Below, piece by piece: positions 1 through 8,258 of a stretch of DNA of 64,000 nucleotides. The notes under the pieces were generated by a model that was not told the DNA's origin, did no database searches, and saw only the letters and a list, made by a program, of their open reading frames with translations. The translations under genes were made by a program, and so were the position numbers. Numbering within the stretch: position 1 is the first letter of the stretch; each line of letters opens with the position of its first letter. The DNA lies in contig NZ_CP029151.1 in assembly GCF_003095655.1 (NCBI RefSeq), positions 2,665,001 through 2,729,000 of the forward strand, read 5' to 3'. Source of the stretch: Dokdonia sp. Dokd-P16 (lineage in GTDB: Bacteria > Bacteroidota > Bacteroidia > Flavobacteriales > Flavobacteriaceae).

Positions 1-1375
1 CAAGAATTAGTTTTGAATACTTGCTAAGACCTTTGTAGAAATTCATAGTTTTCAAACTATTACTTAATTCTGTGTCATTCGGGAGCCTTAACCTGTAAAT
101 CATGTTAGTGAGCAACTCCATCATTGATTGTTTGCCACGAGCTATATCTGGAATTCGTTTACTTAGTGTAACTATATTTTTATTTTCACCTTGTGTAAGA
201 CCTAAAATTCTCCTGCGTATTAAGTAGGTACGTATGGATTGAAGAGTAGTAATTAGTGTCTCATCACTTAATCTGAGGTCGTTAACATCATATTGATGGT
301 ATTCTAGAAGGCCTAACACCAATGGTTTAAATGCTTCAGATTTAACGTCGTGAAATATTATTCTAAGCAATTCTTTAATGACTTTATCATTATTGCTGTC
401 GCGAGATATAATATCAGAGTTAATTTCGGTGATAATCCACTTATAGCACTTGACATATCTAACTATGTCATCAATGAAATCATTATGTTTTTCAAAACTT
501 TCATCTACAAAGTCCTTAAATTGTTTGTATAATTCTTTGGTGTTGTTATCACTTACTACTTTTAAGGATGTAGCCTTTTTATACTGTAGATAATCTCTAA
601 AAAATCTCGAACTATTATTATCGAAAGCTTCTTCAATTTTTGGGTGCCATACTTTCTCATAAATGTGTGACTGACTATCACTATCCATTTTAAGCAAAAC
701 AAAATTTCTTACTAAATCTGAAAGCGATAATGGTTTGCCTAAGGAATTTAAGGTTTCAAAAATAATTTGTGGGTCTTCACCTTTAAATGGCCTTTCATCA
801 AGGAAGATAACTGCAACGTTCATTCTTTGTATCGCAGTAATATAATGTTCAAATTTTACATCTTGATTAAGCCTCTTTTTCTCACGTATTAGCTTTTTAA
901 ATAATTCGTAAGCTATTTTGATTACGCCGGGATTTGCGTCCTCACCATTTACTAGAGATTTATAAGAATCCCAATCTCTGGTCACTTGTTTAAGCTTTAT
1001 TTTGTCCTGGTATGTTGAAGTATTATTGGTTAGGAAGTTTAAATTGATGAAATCTACCTTATCTTTTTCAGTTTCAGAATCTCTTAATGCGATTAAAAAA
1101 ATAAGTGTAGTTGTGAGTCTTTGCTGTCCATCGACAATTACTGATTTGTTTGCGAATCCAGACTTTTCCTCTTTAATTACGAGAGTTCCAAAGAAATGCT
1201 CGAGTTTGTCTTTTTGCTTTTCATCTAGGTCTGAATCAATAATTCTTGTAACGTCACTAAAATATCTTTCTATTTCAGGCTTTCCCCAAGCGTATGCTCG
1301 TTGAAATGGAGGTATAAAAAATGATGTTGCATTTTTTGCTAAAACATCATTTATAGAATGGCTTTCTGTTTTCAT
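1..1375 (-). CDS. DUF262 (GmrSD-like) protein, C-terminus cut by window edge
   Basis: This open frame runs from an ATG at 1375 off the left edge and gives 458 residues without a stop. I translated it by hand from the reverse strand. The N-terminus has the DUF262 signature: FxIPPFQRAYAW at about residues 20-30, VIVDGQQRLTT at 79-89, and IFETLNSLGKPLSLSDLVRN at about 205-224. The last visible residues (NFYKGLSKYSKLIL) resemble the linker that precedes a DUF1524 HNH-nuclease domain in GmrSD proteins. The DGQQR motif is the ParB/Srx-like nucleotide-binding site of DUF262. Known relatives are type IV restriction enzymes against modified phage DNA and other defence proteins. The HNH domain itself lies outside the window, so nuclease function is inferred. 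The gene is AT-rich and sits with an unknown gene and a P-loop ATPase. Confidence 0.88.
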   Translation of the reverse strand, partial: MKTESHSINDVLAKNATSFFIPPFQRAYAWGKPEIERYFSDVTRIIDSDLDEKQKDKLEHFFGTLVIKEEKSGFANKSVIVDGQQRLTTTLIFLIALRDSETEKDKVDFINLNFLTNNTSTYQDKIKLKQVTRDWDSYKSLVNGEDANPGVIKIAYELFKKLIREKKRLNQDVKFEHYITAIQRMNVAVIFLDERPFKGEDPQIIFETLNSLGKPLSLSDLVRNFVLLKMDSDSQSHIYEKVWHPKIEEAFDNNSSRFFRDYLQYKKATSLKVVSDNNTKELYKQFKDFVDESFEKHNDFIDDIVRYVKCYKWIITEINSDIISRDSNNDKVIKELLRIIFHDVKSEAFKPLVLGLLEYHQYDVNDLRLSDETLITTLQSIRTYLIRRRILGLTQGENKNIVTLSKRIPDIARGKQSMMELLTNMIYRLRLPNDTELSNSLKTMNFYKGLSKYSKLIL

Positions 1376-1394
1376 ATAATGTAGTTTTTTCCGT

Positions 1395-1409
1395 TGTTAT
1401 GACATAACA
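1395..1409. promoter_or_regulatory. Perfect 15-bp palindrome upstream of the DUF262 gene
   Basis: TGTTATG-A-CATAACA is a perfect inverted repeat with a one-base centre, 20 nt upstream of the DUF262 start codon at 1375. Another CATAACA half-site lies at 1532-1538. Position and symmetry suit an operator for a dimeric repressor, but no regulator is visible next to it. Function is inferred. Confidence 0.35.
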
Positions 1410-1637
1410 GTCTAGTGAACAAGAAGCAGAATATTAAAAAGAATATACTGACTTTCAGATAATACATAAGAGTCGCAATTTATCTAGCTTCTATTTGACA
1501 TTCAAAGGATCTCTGTGACATCATGGGCGCTCATAACATCTTATAACAAAATTTTAATTTAAATGAGCTTAAAAGAATGTGCTGGGGCTTGATTGAGATC
1601 GATTTTTTTAACTCACTACTTATTGTGAATATTTTTT

Positions 1638-2099
1638 CTAATTATATTTTTCAAATTCCAAAACACAATCAATTAAATATTCTTCGAAATTTAATTGTAT
1701 TAGATTTTCGAATTCAATTTCTTTTTCATCTAGTTTTCTTTGATATCCCGAGCTTTCTACAGAAATCCATATTGAATTTAAACTTTTATTTGGGTCTGCA
1801 TCTACATATAAATAATACTGAGCAGCTTGTAGTTCTATCCAAATATTGAATTCACATTTATATTTATACGGATAGTCGTTAATTTCCTTATTCAATATTT
1901 TAAAGTCAAAATCATTCGATGTTTTTGAAATTGATTGTAGTTCACTAATCAAACCGTTCACAACTAAATTTTTAAAATTTTTCTCAAAGTCTATAAGTTC
2001 AAATTTTTGTGACAATAGATTATTTTGGTAATCTATTTGATCTTCAACTTGTGTAACCCTTTTATTTTCAACGTAATCATTTAATTTCATAATTTTCAT
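1638..2099 (-). CDS. Hypothetical protein of the accessory block
   Basis: A 153-residue protein that I do not recognise. It is acidic and rich in Asn, Glu and Tyr, with no signal peptide, membrane segment or catalytic motif that I can see. The longest frame starts at 2144, but that start lies inside a perfect inverted repeat (2118-2149). I therefore prefer a later ATG; candidates are 2111, 2099 and 2090 (MKLNDY...), and 2099 is a compromise. It lies between the DUF262 gene and a P-loop ATPase on the same strand, with gaps of about 260 bases on each side, so a shared operon is not certain. By context it may be a small partner or an immunity-type gene of the defence block, but nothing in the sequence shows this. 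Confidence 0.6.
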   Translation of the reverse strand: MKIMKLNDYVENKRVTQVEDQIDYQNNLLSQKFELIDFEKNFKNLVVNGLISELQSISKTSNDFDFKILNKEINDYPYKYKCEFNIWIELQAAQYYLYVDADPNKSLNSIWISVESSGYQRKLDEKEIEFENLIQLNFEEYLIDCVLEFEKYN

Positions 2100-2117
2100 T
2101 TTAATTCCCATTTTTAG

Positions 2118-2149
2118 AATAATTGATGTTGGATTAAACATCAATTATT
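2118..2149. repeat. 13-bp perfect inverted repeat, possible operator or leader hairpin
   Basis: The arms AATAATTGATGTT (2118-2130) and AACATCAATTATT (2137-2149) are exact reverse complements with a 6-nt spacer. The repeat overlaps the first possible start codon of the downstream minus-strand gene, which argues that translation begins later. It could be an operator or a 5' leader hairpin; there is no U-run to make it a terminator. Confidence 0.45.
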
Positions 2150-2371
2150 TTCATTGTCGTATTGTGATAAGCGTTGTGTAAAGTCTGAGCATACCAATAC
2201 AGTTTTAAAAAAAAATCGTTATTGTGAATAGAACACAAAAACTGTCATCCATTAACTTCAATAAAATAGCAACAAGAAGCCTTCGATATCTCAAATTCCT
2301 ATACATTTCATTATAAGAATGATATTAGCTCAAACAAACTTTTTTCAACTCAATTTTTTGGGAATAAATTT

Positions 2372-3658
2372 TTAAATACCTTCTGGAACCATTAGATTTT
2401 CAAGTACTTCTTCTCGGTCACAATTTTTCAAAAAGAAGTAAAAAGTAGAATCGATTATCTTGACAGAAGTGGTGCTTATATCATAATCAAATATTGGTGG
2501 AGAAATATTCTTTTTGATTTGACTTGAAACAAGATTTCTCAAGAAATAACCCATATCAGAAGGTCTTACATTATCTGATCTATGGTGTATATCCTTTATC
2601 TTTTCTTGAATAGACTTTCTTTTTAAACCAAGGGTGATATTGTCAAATGATTCGTCCAATAAGACTTTGATAAAATAATAGGGAATATATAGAGGTACCT
2701 CATCAGAGCTTTTTGCTTTCTGTTCAATAAAACTTTCCAAACATCTAATATGGCGGCTCGCGTAATCATTTAATTTTTTTTCAATTGCATTATCTACATT
2801 TTCCTTTTTAATTTTTACCAGTTCATCTTGAGTTCTATTAATGTGGGCAGAGTAACAAGATTCTTTGCATATTTCTTGAAAAACTCCAACACTATCAAAG
2901 CAACTCTCAATTATATATTCTAATACTGAACTAAAATCAGCATTTAAAAGCGGTAAGCCTACATCTGTAATTTTCGCTAAATCACTCTCTTCCCAAGGTT
3001 CAACAGGCACTTCGATAACTCGGTCAACTAAATCTCCATTGAATTGAGATAATCGGTTTTTTTCTCGCCAAATACCTAAGATTATGAAAAGAATATTATA
3101 ATCTTCAAATATTCGTAAATCTATAGAAAGTTGTTTTTGTACATCTTCTTCTAAGTAATGGAAATTCTCTAATATAATCCTCTTATCAAAATTAATTTCT
3201 TTTAATAACTCCGATAAGTCTTGAGCTAATGCAAGATTGTAGTCTACTACTTTAAATGAAACACCCTTTTCCTTTTCTCTTGAAGCAGTTGCCTCTGTTT
3301 CTGCATCAGTTCCTCCAAAAAAAGGTATTTTAATTTTTGCTTTTAATCCAATTTTGATCTCACCACCAACAGTAGTCCTTGTGTCTTTTGATTCGATAAT
3401 GTCGACGTCTAGTTGTCTAACTATTGAATTAAATAAATCTAAAGTAGTTGAAGAAGGTGAACAATTAACTTTTACATACTCACTTTCATCTAAATGTTTG
3501 TTTGTCAGGGAAGTTTTTCCTTGCTTAGAAGCTCCATAAATTATAATATGTTTATTTTTCTGTAAGCCTTCCGTAAAGAGGTTGTCAACCTTTGGGCGGA
3601 CTATATATGTGTCAATTAATTCATTTGAAACTCCAAATACTTGGTTTGTTAATCTCAT
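2372..3658 (-). CDS. P-loop ATPase (AAA/STAND-like), possible defence protein
   Basis: A 428-residue protein starting at MRLTNQVFGV (ATG at 3658). The longer frame to 3727 adds only a G- and L-rich stretch that does not look coding. Walker A is GASKQGKTS at about residues 42-50. A Walker B-like segment, RIILENFHYL, is near residue 158. After about residue 260 the protein is alpha-helical in character and ends in what may be a winged-helix segment. The fold resembles ORC/STAND-type AAA ATPases that sense or switch. No effector domain (nuclease, TIR, protease) is visible in the protein. With the neighbouring DUF262 gene it suggests an anti-phage locus, but I cannot assign it to a named system. 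The gene is AT-rich compared with the core genes to the right. Confidence 0.75.
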   Translation of the reverse strand: MRLTNQVFGVSNELIDTYIVRPKVDNLFTEGLQKNKHIIIYGASKQGKTSLTNKHLDESEYVKVNCSPSSTTLDLFNSIVRQLDVDIIESKDTRTTVGGEIKIGLKAKIKIPFFGGTDAETEATASREKEKGVSFKVVDYNLALAQDLSELLKEINFDKRIILENFHYLEEDVQKQLSIDLRIFEDYNILFIILGIWREKNRLSQFNGDLVDRVIEVPVEPWEESDLAKITDVGLPLLNADFSSVLEYIIESCFDSVGVFQEICKESCYSAHINRTQDELVKIKKENVDNAIEKKLNDYASRHIRCLESFIEQKAKSSDEVPLYIPYYFIKVLLDESFDNITLGLKRKSIQEKIKDIHHRSDNVRPSDMGYFLRNLVSSQIKKNISPPIFDYDISTTSVKIIDSTFYFFLKNCDREEVLENLMVPEGI

Positions 3659-3907
3659 GTTTTTATTTTTAGTAGCTGGCAAGCCATATAAACGCAAGCC
3701 ACCATTCAAACCACCCAACCCCAGCAAAACCCAGAAACAAGATGACCTATATTATTAATTATTAAGTCTTGATATTCAAAAAGTAAAATCACTCATTCAC
3801 TTTCTAAAAAGCTAATCTACAACCTCAAACTCACACTTCTTTACGCATTTCCTCATTTTGGGTAAAAAAATGTAAAATATTTAGTTTCAGCATGATAAAT
3901 CTTTGTG

Positions 3908-4291
3908 CTAAGCATCGTCATTTACTTCTATCCAGTAGCCATCTGGATCCTGGAAGTACACTTGCTGGATCCCATCATTACGTACATAATCTTTAGTGGG
4001 CGTTCCTCGCCAGTCGGCATAATCTATATTGAGATTTTTAATGTGCGTGATAAAGGAAGCAAGGTCTGCGGTGGCAAGTGCGAGGTGTACAGCTTTGTTA
4101 GTGATTACAGTTTCGCCTGGTCTTGGGATGAGGTGCAGCTGCTTGCCATCACCTAGGGCGAGCCAGCGAGTAGGGGAGGCAGAGGCGGTGTTTTCTATTT
4201 CGGTAAGCCCAAATACTTTTTGGTAAAAGGCAACAGAGACGGCTACGTCTTGTACAGAAATGGCAATATGATTTATAAAGAAAGTGCTCAT
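3908..4291 (-). CDS. VOC family protein (glyoxalase/dioxygenase fold)
   Basis: A 127-residue single VOC module. The start MSTFFINHIAISVQDV carries the usual first-strand histidine, the middle has KAVHLALAT, and the end reads VYFQDPDGYWIEVNDD, where the Glu is the usual metal ligand. These ligand positions fit a metal-binding lyase or dioxygenase of the glyoxalase I/fosfomycin-resistance superfamily. The substrate cannot be told from the sequence. It is a single gene, divergent from the helicase gene to the right, and about 250 bases from the accessory ATPase gene. It is the first gene at the left whose composition matches the core genome. Confidence 0.82.
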   Translation of the reverse strand: MSTFFINHIAISVQDVAVSVAFYQKVFGLTEIENTASASPTRWLALGDGKQLHLIPRPGETVITNKAVHLALATADLASFITHIKNLNIDYADWRGTPTKDYVRNDGIQQVYFQDPDGYWIEVNDDA

Positions 4292-4393
4292 GATGATTGG
4301 TTTTGGAAGCTAAATATCTTCATTTTTAATGAAATACGCCGCTCCTCACTAGCAATAGTTATCATGGATCGCGGGAGGTGTGAGGTGTCAAAT

Positions 4394-4403
4394 TTTCGCG
4401 AAA
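4394..4403. repeat. Core of the iterated palindrome (TTTCGCGAAA)
   Basis: This copy has only the right outer arm (TTTTCGCGAAAGC), so it is a partial member of the GCTTTCGCGAAAGC family. It lies in the divergent gap between the VOC and helicase genes, 92 nt before the helicase start. It is the leftmost copy in the window. Confidence 0.85.
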
Positions 4404-4494
4404 GCATACCTATTGTTATTGTTTACAAAAGAGCTATAAAATCATGGATTGTGGTTTTAATTCTTGGGATCAATCCGTACTTTGTACCCCTGCT

Positions 4495-6831
4495 ATGGAT
4501 TCAAAATTAGAAGTATATATTGAGGGCTTAAACGAGGCCCAACGCGCTCCCACACTACATAAAGACGGAGCATTAATTGTAATTGCAGGTGCGGGATCTG
4601 GTAAAACGCGTGTGCTTACCTTACGTATTGCTTACCTCATGTCACAGGGAGTAGACGCCTTTAACATCTTATCACTCACCTTTACAAATAAGGCGGCACG
4701 TGAGATGAAAAAGCGTATCTCTGATATTGTGGGTAGCTCTGAGGCAAAGAATTTATGGATGGGAACCTTTCACTCCATTTTTGCCAAAATATTGCGTATT
4801 GAAGCAGATAAGCTAGGGTACCCGTCTAACTTTACGATTTATGATACCCAAGACTCGCAGCGTTTAATAAGCGCGATTATCAAAGAGCTGCAGTTGGATA
4901 AGGATATCTATAAGTACAAGCAGATACAAAACCGTATTTCTTCTTTTAAAAACAGCTTGATTACGGTACGTGCGTATCAAAATGATCCTGAGCTGGTAGA
5001 GGCAGATGCGATGGCAAAACGCCCGCGTATGGGGGAGATTTATGCAGAGTATGTAGATCGCTGTTTTAAAGCAGGGGCGATGGACTTTGATGATTTACTA
5101 CTACGCACAAACGAGTTGCTTAACCGTTTTCCAGAGGTGCTTAATAAATACCAAAATCGTTTTAAATACATACTGGTAGATGAGTACCAAGATACCAACC
5201 ATAGCCAGTACCTGATTGTAAAGGCACTGTCTGATAAGTTTCAGAATATCTGTGTGGTGGGAGATGACTCGCAAAGTATCTACGCCTTCCGTGGGGCAAA
5301 CATTAATAACATTTTGAACTTTCAGAAGGATTATGAGAATGTAGCAATGTACCGCCTAGAGCAGAACTATCGCTCCTCAAAAGTGATTGTGGAGGCTGCA
5401 AACAGTGTGATAGAAAAAAACAAAACCAGACTGGATAAAACAGTATGGACCGCAAACCCAGATGGTGGTGAGATTATCGTGCACCGCTCTCCTACAGATG
5501 GTGAGGAGGGACGCTATGTGGCGAGTTCTATTTTTGAAAATAGAATGAATCACCAGCTCATGAATGGGGATTTTGCGATTTTATATAGAACAAACGCACA
5601 GTCACGTGCGATGGAGGATGCCTTGCGTAAGCGAGATATCCCATACCGTATTTATGGAGGGTTATCCTTCTATCAGCGTAAGGAGATTAAGGATGTGCTG
5701 GGTTACCTGCGCGTGCTTATTAACCCAAAAGATGAGGAGGCACTCAAGCGTGTGATTAACTATCCTGCAAGAGGAATAGGTGGTACGACCATAGATAAGC
5801 TTACGGTGGCTGCAAAGCACTACGGGCGCTCTATGTTTGAGGTGATGGATAAAATAGAACAGCTAGGTCCGTCGATGAATATAAATCGCGGTACACAGAC
5901 CAAGCTTAAGAATTTTGTCACGATGATTAAGAGTTTCCAGATTCTTAATGAGCAAAGTGATGCCTTTACGGTGGCAGAAACGGTAGCAAAGAAAACGGGA
6001 CTCTTACAAGAACTTAAAAAAGATGGAACTCCAGAGGGTGTTGCTCGTATAGAAAATATAGAGGAGCTACTCAATGGTATGCGCGACTTTGTAGAGGAGC
6101 AAAGGGAACTGGCAGATACTACAGGTTCGCTAGCAGAGTTTCTAGAAGATGTGGCACTTGCCACAAGTATGGATAATGATACCGGTGATGATGATCGCGT
6201 GGCGCTTATGACCATACACCTGGCAAAGGGACTTGAGTTTCCATTTGTGTACATTGTGGGTATGGAGGAAGATCTCTTTCCTTCTGGGATGAGTATGAGC
6301 ACGCGTAGTGAGCTAGAGGAGGAGCGCCGCTTGTTTTATGTGGCACTTACAAGGGCAGAGAAGCAGGCGTACCTTACCTATACAGAGTCTAGATATCGCT
6401 GGGGTAAACTGGTAGATGCAGAGCCTAGCCGTTTTATAGAGGAAATAGATGATAAGTATCTGGATTACCAGACGCCTATGATGAGAAACCGCTATAAGTC
6501 ACTCATGGATATAGATGAGTATGGCGAGGTAGATAAAAGTAAATTACGATTAAAGAAGCCGGTGAGTGGTACGCCACCTAGAGTGGGTAACCCATCACAA
6601 GACCAACTACGCAAGTTGCGCAAGATAAGACCCACTAGCGGTGATGAGCCTGTCTCTTCACTCGCAGGAGCGCTGGAAGCGGGAACGGTGGTAAAGCATA
6701 TCCGTTTTGGTAAAGGGATTGTGGTAGGACTGGAAGGGAAAGGCCAAGATCAAAAAGCAGAAATTAATTTTGAAAATGGCGGCCTTAAAAAGTTGTTATT
6801 ACGTTTTGCTAAACTTGAGATTGTAAGCTAG
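4495..6831 (+). CDS. uvrD: UvrD/PcrA-type ATP-dependent DNA helicase
   Basis: A 778-residue superfamily 1A helicase that unwinds DNA 3' to 5' in repair and replication restart. I start it at ATG 4495 (MDSKLEVYIEGLNEAQ); the frame is open to 4444 but those 17 residues lack similarity to the family. Walker A AGAGSGKT is at about residues 31-38, motif Ia TFTNKAAREM follows, and motif II VDEYQDTN is at about 228. Then come QSIYAFRGA, LEQNYRSS, the UvrD-type motif V LMTIHLAKGLEF, and VALTRAEKQ. The C-terminal tail (VVKHIRFGKGIVVGLEG) is the Tudor-like domain that binds RNA polymerase in PcrA/UvrD. The length is normal. It is a single transcription unit ending in a strong terminator. Confidence 0.96.
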   Translation: MDSKLEVYIEGLNEAQRAPTLHKDGALIVIAGAGSGKTRVLTLRIAYLMSQGVDAFNILSLTFTNKAAREMKKRISDIVGSSEAKNLWMGTFHSIFAKILRIEADKLGYPSNFTIYDTQDSQRLISAIIKELQLDKDIYKYKQIQNRISSFKNSLITVRAYQNDPELVEADAMAKRPRMGEIYAEYVDRCFKAGAMDFDDLLLRTNELLNRFPEVLNKYQNRFKYILVDEYQDTNHSQYLIVKALSDKFQNICVVGDDSQSIYAFRGANINNILNFQKDYENVAMYRLEQNYRSSKVIVEAANSVIEKNKTRLDKTVWTANPDGGEIIVHRSPTDGEEGRYVASSIFENRMNHQLMNGDFAILYRTNAQSRAMEDALRKRDIPYRIYGGLSFYQRKEIKDVLGYLRVLINPKDEEALKRVINYPARGIGGTTIDKLTVAAKHYGRSMFEVMDKIEQLGPSMNINRGTQTKLKNFVTMIKSFQILNEQSDAFTVAETVAKKTGLLQELKKDGTPEGVARIENIEELLNGMRDFVEEQRELADTTGSLAEFLEDVALATSMDNDTGDDDRVALMTIHLAKGLEFPFVYIVGMEEDLFPSGMSMSTRSELEEERRLFYVALTRAEKQAYLTYTESRYRWGKLVDAEPSRFIEEIDDKYLDYQTPMMRNRYKSLMDIDEYGEVDKSKLRLKKPVSGTPPRVGNPSQDQLRKLRKIRPTSGDEPVSSLAGALEAGTVVKHIRFGKGIVVGLEGKGQDQKAEINFENGGLKKLLLRFAKLEIVS

Positions 6832-6857
6832 TAATTGTATAAGCTGATATAAAACAC

Positions 6858-6892
6858 AAATGCTGACGTCTAATAGATGTCAGCATTTTTTT
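6858..6892 (+). terminator. Rho-independent terminator of the helicase gene
   Basis: The stem TGCTGACgTCT / AGAtGTCAGCA with loop AAT is followed by a run of seven T on the plus strand, 26 nt after the helicase stop codon. Confidence 0.85.
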
Positions 6893-6906
6893 ATGGTGAT
6901 ACCTAC

Positions 6907-6920
6907 GCTTTCGCGAAAGC
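6907..6920. repeat. Iterated palindrome GCTTTCGCGAAAGC
   Basis: An exact 14-mer in the convergent gap between the helicase terminator and the end of the esterase gene. It is the only intergenic copy in the window not upstream of any gene start. Confidence 0.95.
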
Positions 6921-6967
6921 TAAACAGTAACACTCCCTATCTCGTCATACTGTTTAATACGATGTGC

Positions 6968-7867
6968 TTAATCTTCTATAGGTAAGTAGAGGTTGATGTA
7001 TGCGCCTATTTTTTGCTGAACATCGAGGTAGCTCGTTGCATCCCAATCTCCATGACCACCTTCATAAATAGTAAATATATGCGGAACACCAGCATTAGAA
7101 AGCGCCGTATCTAGTCGCTGACCATTAGTAAGCGGCACCAGCGGATCTTGATCTCCGTAAAACTGAAGGGTAGGGCTAGCACTTGCAGTCACTACTTTGG
7201 CAGGGCTTAATAGTTCGCTGTAATTGGCATTCTCAGGATACGCACTTTCATCAGTAAGTGCGGCTACGTAGGTTTCAAAACCTGGACCGTCAGCATAAAA
7301 AGGATCTGTAAAATCTGCAGGACCTACTATGTTGGCTACAAATTTTACTTGGTCATCCACATCATAGGTATAGTCATACATCATCGCAATATGTGCACCA
7401 GCACTAAGTCCTATAAAACCATACTCGTTATTAAATTGCAATTCGCTAGCAGTATCATTCAGCTGATTGATAACCGCCTGCACATCCAGAAACTGATTAG
7501 GGAATGCCGGTATCGCAGGAGGATCTGCCAGCACGTAATTCATATTTACCACCCCATAATCAGGATGTTGTGATTGTACAAGATTTATAAAAGCAGATAC
7601 ATTTTCCTTATCTCCCTCTGTCCAGCCACCACCGTGTATGAGGATAATCATCTTAGTTTTGGCAGCACTACGTCCTGCAGGTAAATAGATATCATACACC
7701 TGCGCAGGGTCATTACCGTAGGGAACATCTGTAAGCGTAATCGCCTCGAGTGCAACAGCTTCTTCCATCTCCGTATCAGGAGTAATGACATCTGTGGTAG
7801 TCTCGCCACTATCTGAGCAGCTCCAGCTCATTGCAGTCAGTAAGCATAGGATATATAGTAGTTTCAT
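6968..7867 (-). CDS. Lipoprotein alpha/beta-hydrolase (esterase/lipase family)
   Basis: A 299-residue protein beginning with a lipoprotein signal peptide ending at SWSC (Cys17), so it is probably anchored in an envelope membrane. The oxyanion motif HGGGW is near residue 78. The nucleophile elbow GLSAGAH is near residue 153. The acid DQDPLVPL and the histidine in GGHGDW complete the catalytic triad near the end. This matches the BD-FAE/carboxylesterase branch of the alpha/beta hydrolases. The substrate is unknown; esters on polysaccharides or short acyl esters are plausible. It is transcribed alone toward the helicase gene. Confidence 0.87.
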   Translation of the reverse strand: MKLLYILCLLTAMSWSCSDSGETTTDVITPDTEMEEAVALEAITLTDVPYGNDPAQVYDIYLPAGRSAAKTKMIILIHGGGWTEGDKENVSAFINLVQSQHPDYGVVNMNYVLADPPAIPAFPNQFLDVQAVINQLNDTASELQFNNEYGFIGLSAGAHIAMMYDYTYDVDDQVKFVANIVGPADFTDPFYADGPGFETYVAALTDESAYPENANYSELLSPAKVVTASASPTLQFYGDQDPLVPLTNGQRLDTALSNAGVPHIFTIYEGGHGDWDATSYLDVQQKIGAYINLYLPIED

Positions 7868-7972
7868 TAAGATAATTTTAAGGTATAACGCACAGATTTT
7901 ACTTTTATGTTAAGGTTGCGTTAGTTTCTGCGAGTTATTTTAAGCTTATAAGTAACTTTAAATAAAAAAGTT

Positions 7973-8185
7973 ATGATCAAAGAAGGAACAAAAGTACAGT
8001 GGAAATGGGGTAACGGTACCGCAGAAGGAAAAGTAACCGAAACATTTACAGAGAGTGTAACCCGCACTATCAAGGGCAGCGAAGTTACTCGCAATGGAGA
8101 GTCTGGTAATAAGGCGCTATACATCGAGCAAGAAGATGGAGATAAAGTACTCAAACTTGAGGACGAAGTAGAGCGCGTAGATTAG
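7973..8185 (+). CDS. DUF2945 (hypervirulence-associated Tudor-like) small protein
   Basis: A 70-residue soluble protein, MIKEGTKVQWKWGNGTAEGKV..., ending in KVLKLEDEVERV. The WKWGNGTAxGKV opening and the conserved length match the DUF2945/HVA-Tudor family, a small beta-barrel domain of unknown function found widely in bacteria. A near-consensus -7 element (TAACTTTA) lies about 25 nt upstream of the ATG. It is divergent from the esterase gene and about 70 bases from the next gene, which could be co-transcribed. Confidence 0.8.
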   Translation: MIKEGTKVQWKWGNGTAEGKVTETFTESVTRTIKGSEVTRNGESGNKALYIEQEDGDKVLKLEDEVERVD

Positions 8186-8194
8186 GGAAGGTAT

Positions 8195-8208
8195 GCTTTC
8201 GCGAAAGC
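8195..8208. repeat. Iterated palindrome GCTTTCGCGAAAGC
   Basis: An exact copy, 10 nt after the DUF2945 stop codon and 50 nt before the preferred start of the Sua5/YciO gene. A longer frame for that gene would read through it as LSRKRA, but those residues are not family sequence. Confidence 0.95.
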
Positions 8209-8258
8209 GTGCACGTCATATTAATTGTTACTCGTACATTCACAAAAAAAATACAGCC

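Noticed and set aside
1002-1304. 100-codon plus-strand frame inside the DUF262 gene
   Set aside because: It is the shadow of the minus-strand DUF262 frame, which has clear family motifs; the plus-strand protein has none.
2100-2144. The longest-frame start of the unknown gene at 2144
   Set aside because: It overlaps a perfect inverted repeat, and several later in-frame ATGs are available; I used 2099.
3659-3727. N-terminal extension of the P-loop ATPase
   Set aside because: The extra 23 residues are a low-complexity Gly/Leu stretch from a G-rich element, unlike the rest of the protein.
5820-6302. 160-codon minus-strand frame inside the helicase gene
   Set aside because: Shadow of uvrD; Ser-rich composition typical of antisense frames.
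6907-6920. Iterated palindrome as a transcription terminator
   Set aside because: The stem has little or no loop (perfect palindrome), no T-run follows and many copies are inside genes, so it is not a rho-independent terminator.
8193-8258. N-terminal extension of the Sua5/YciO protein across a palindrome
   Set aside because: The extension has no family similarity and starts within the intergenic palindrome.
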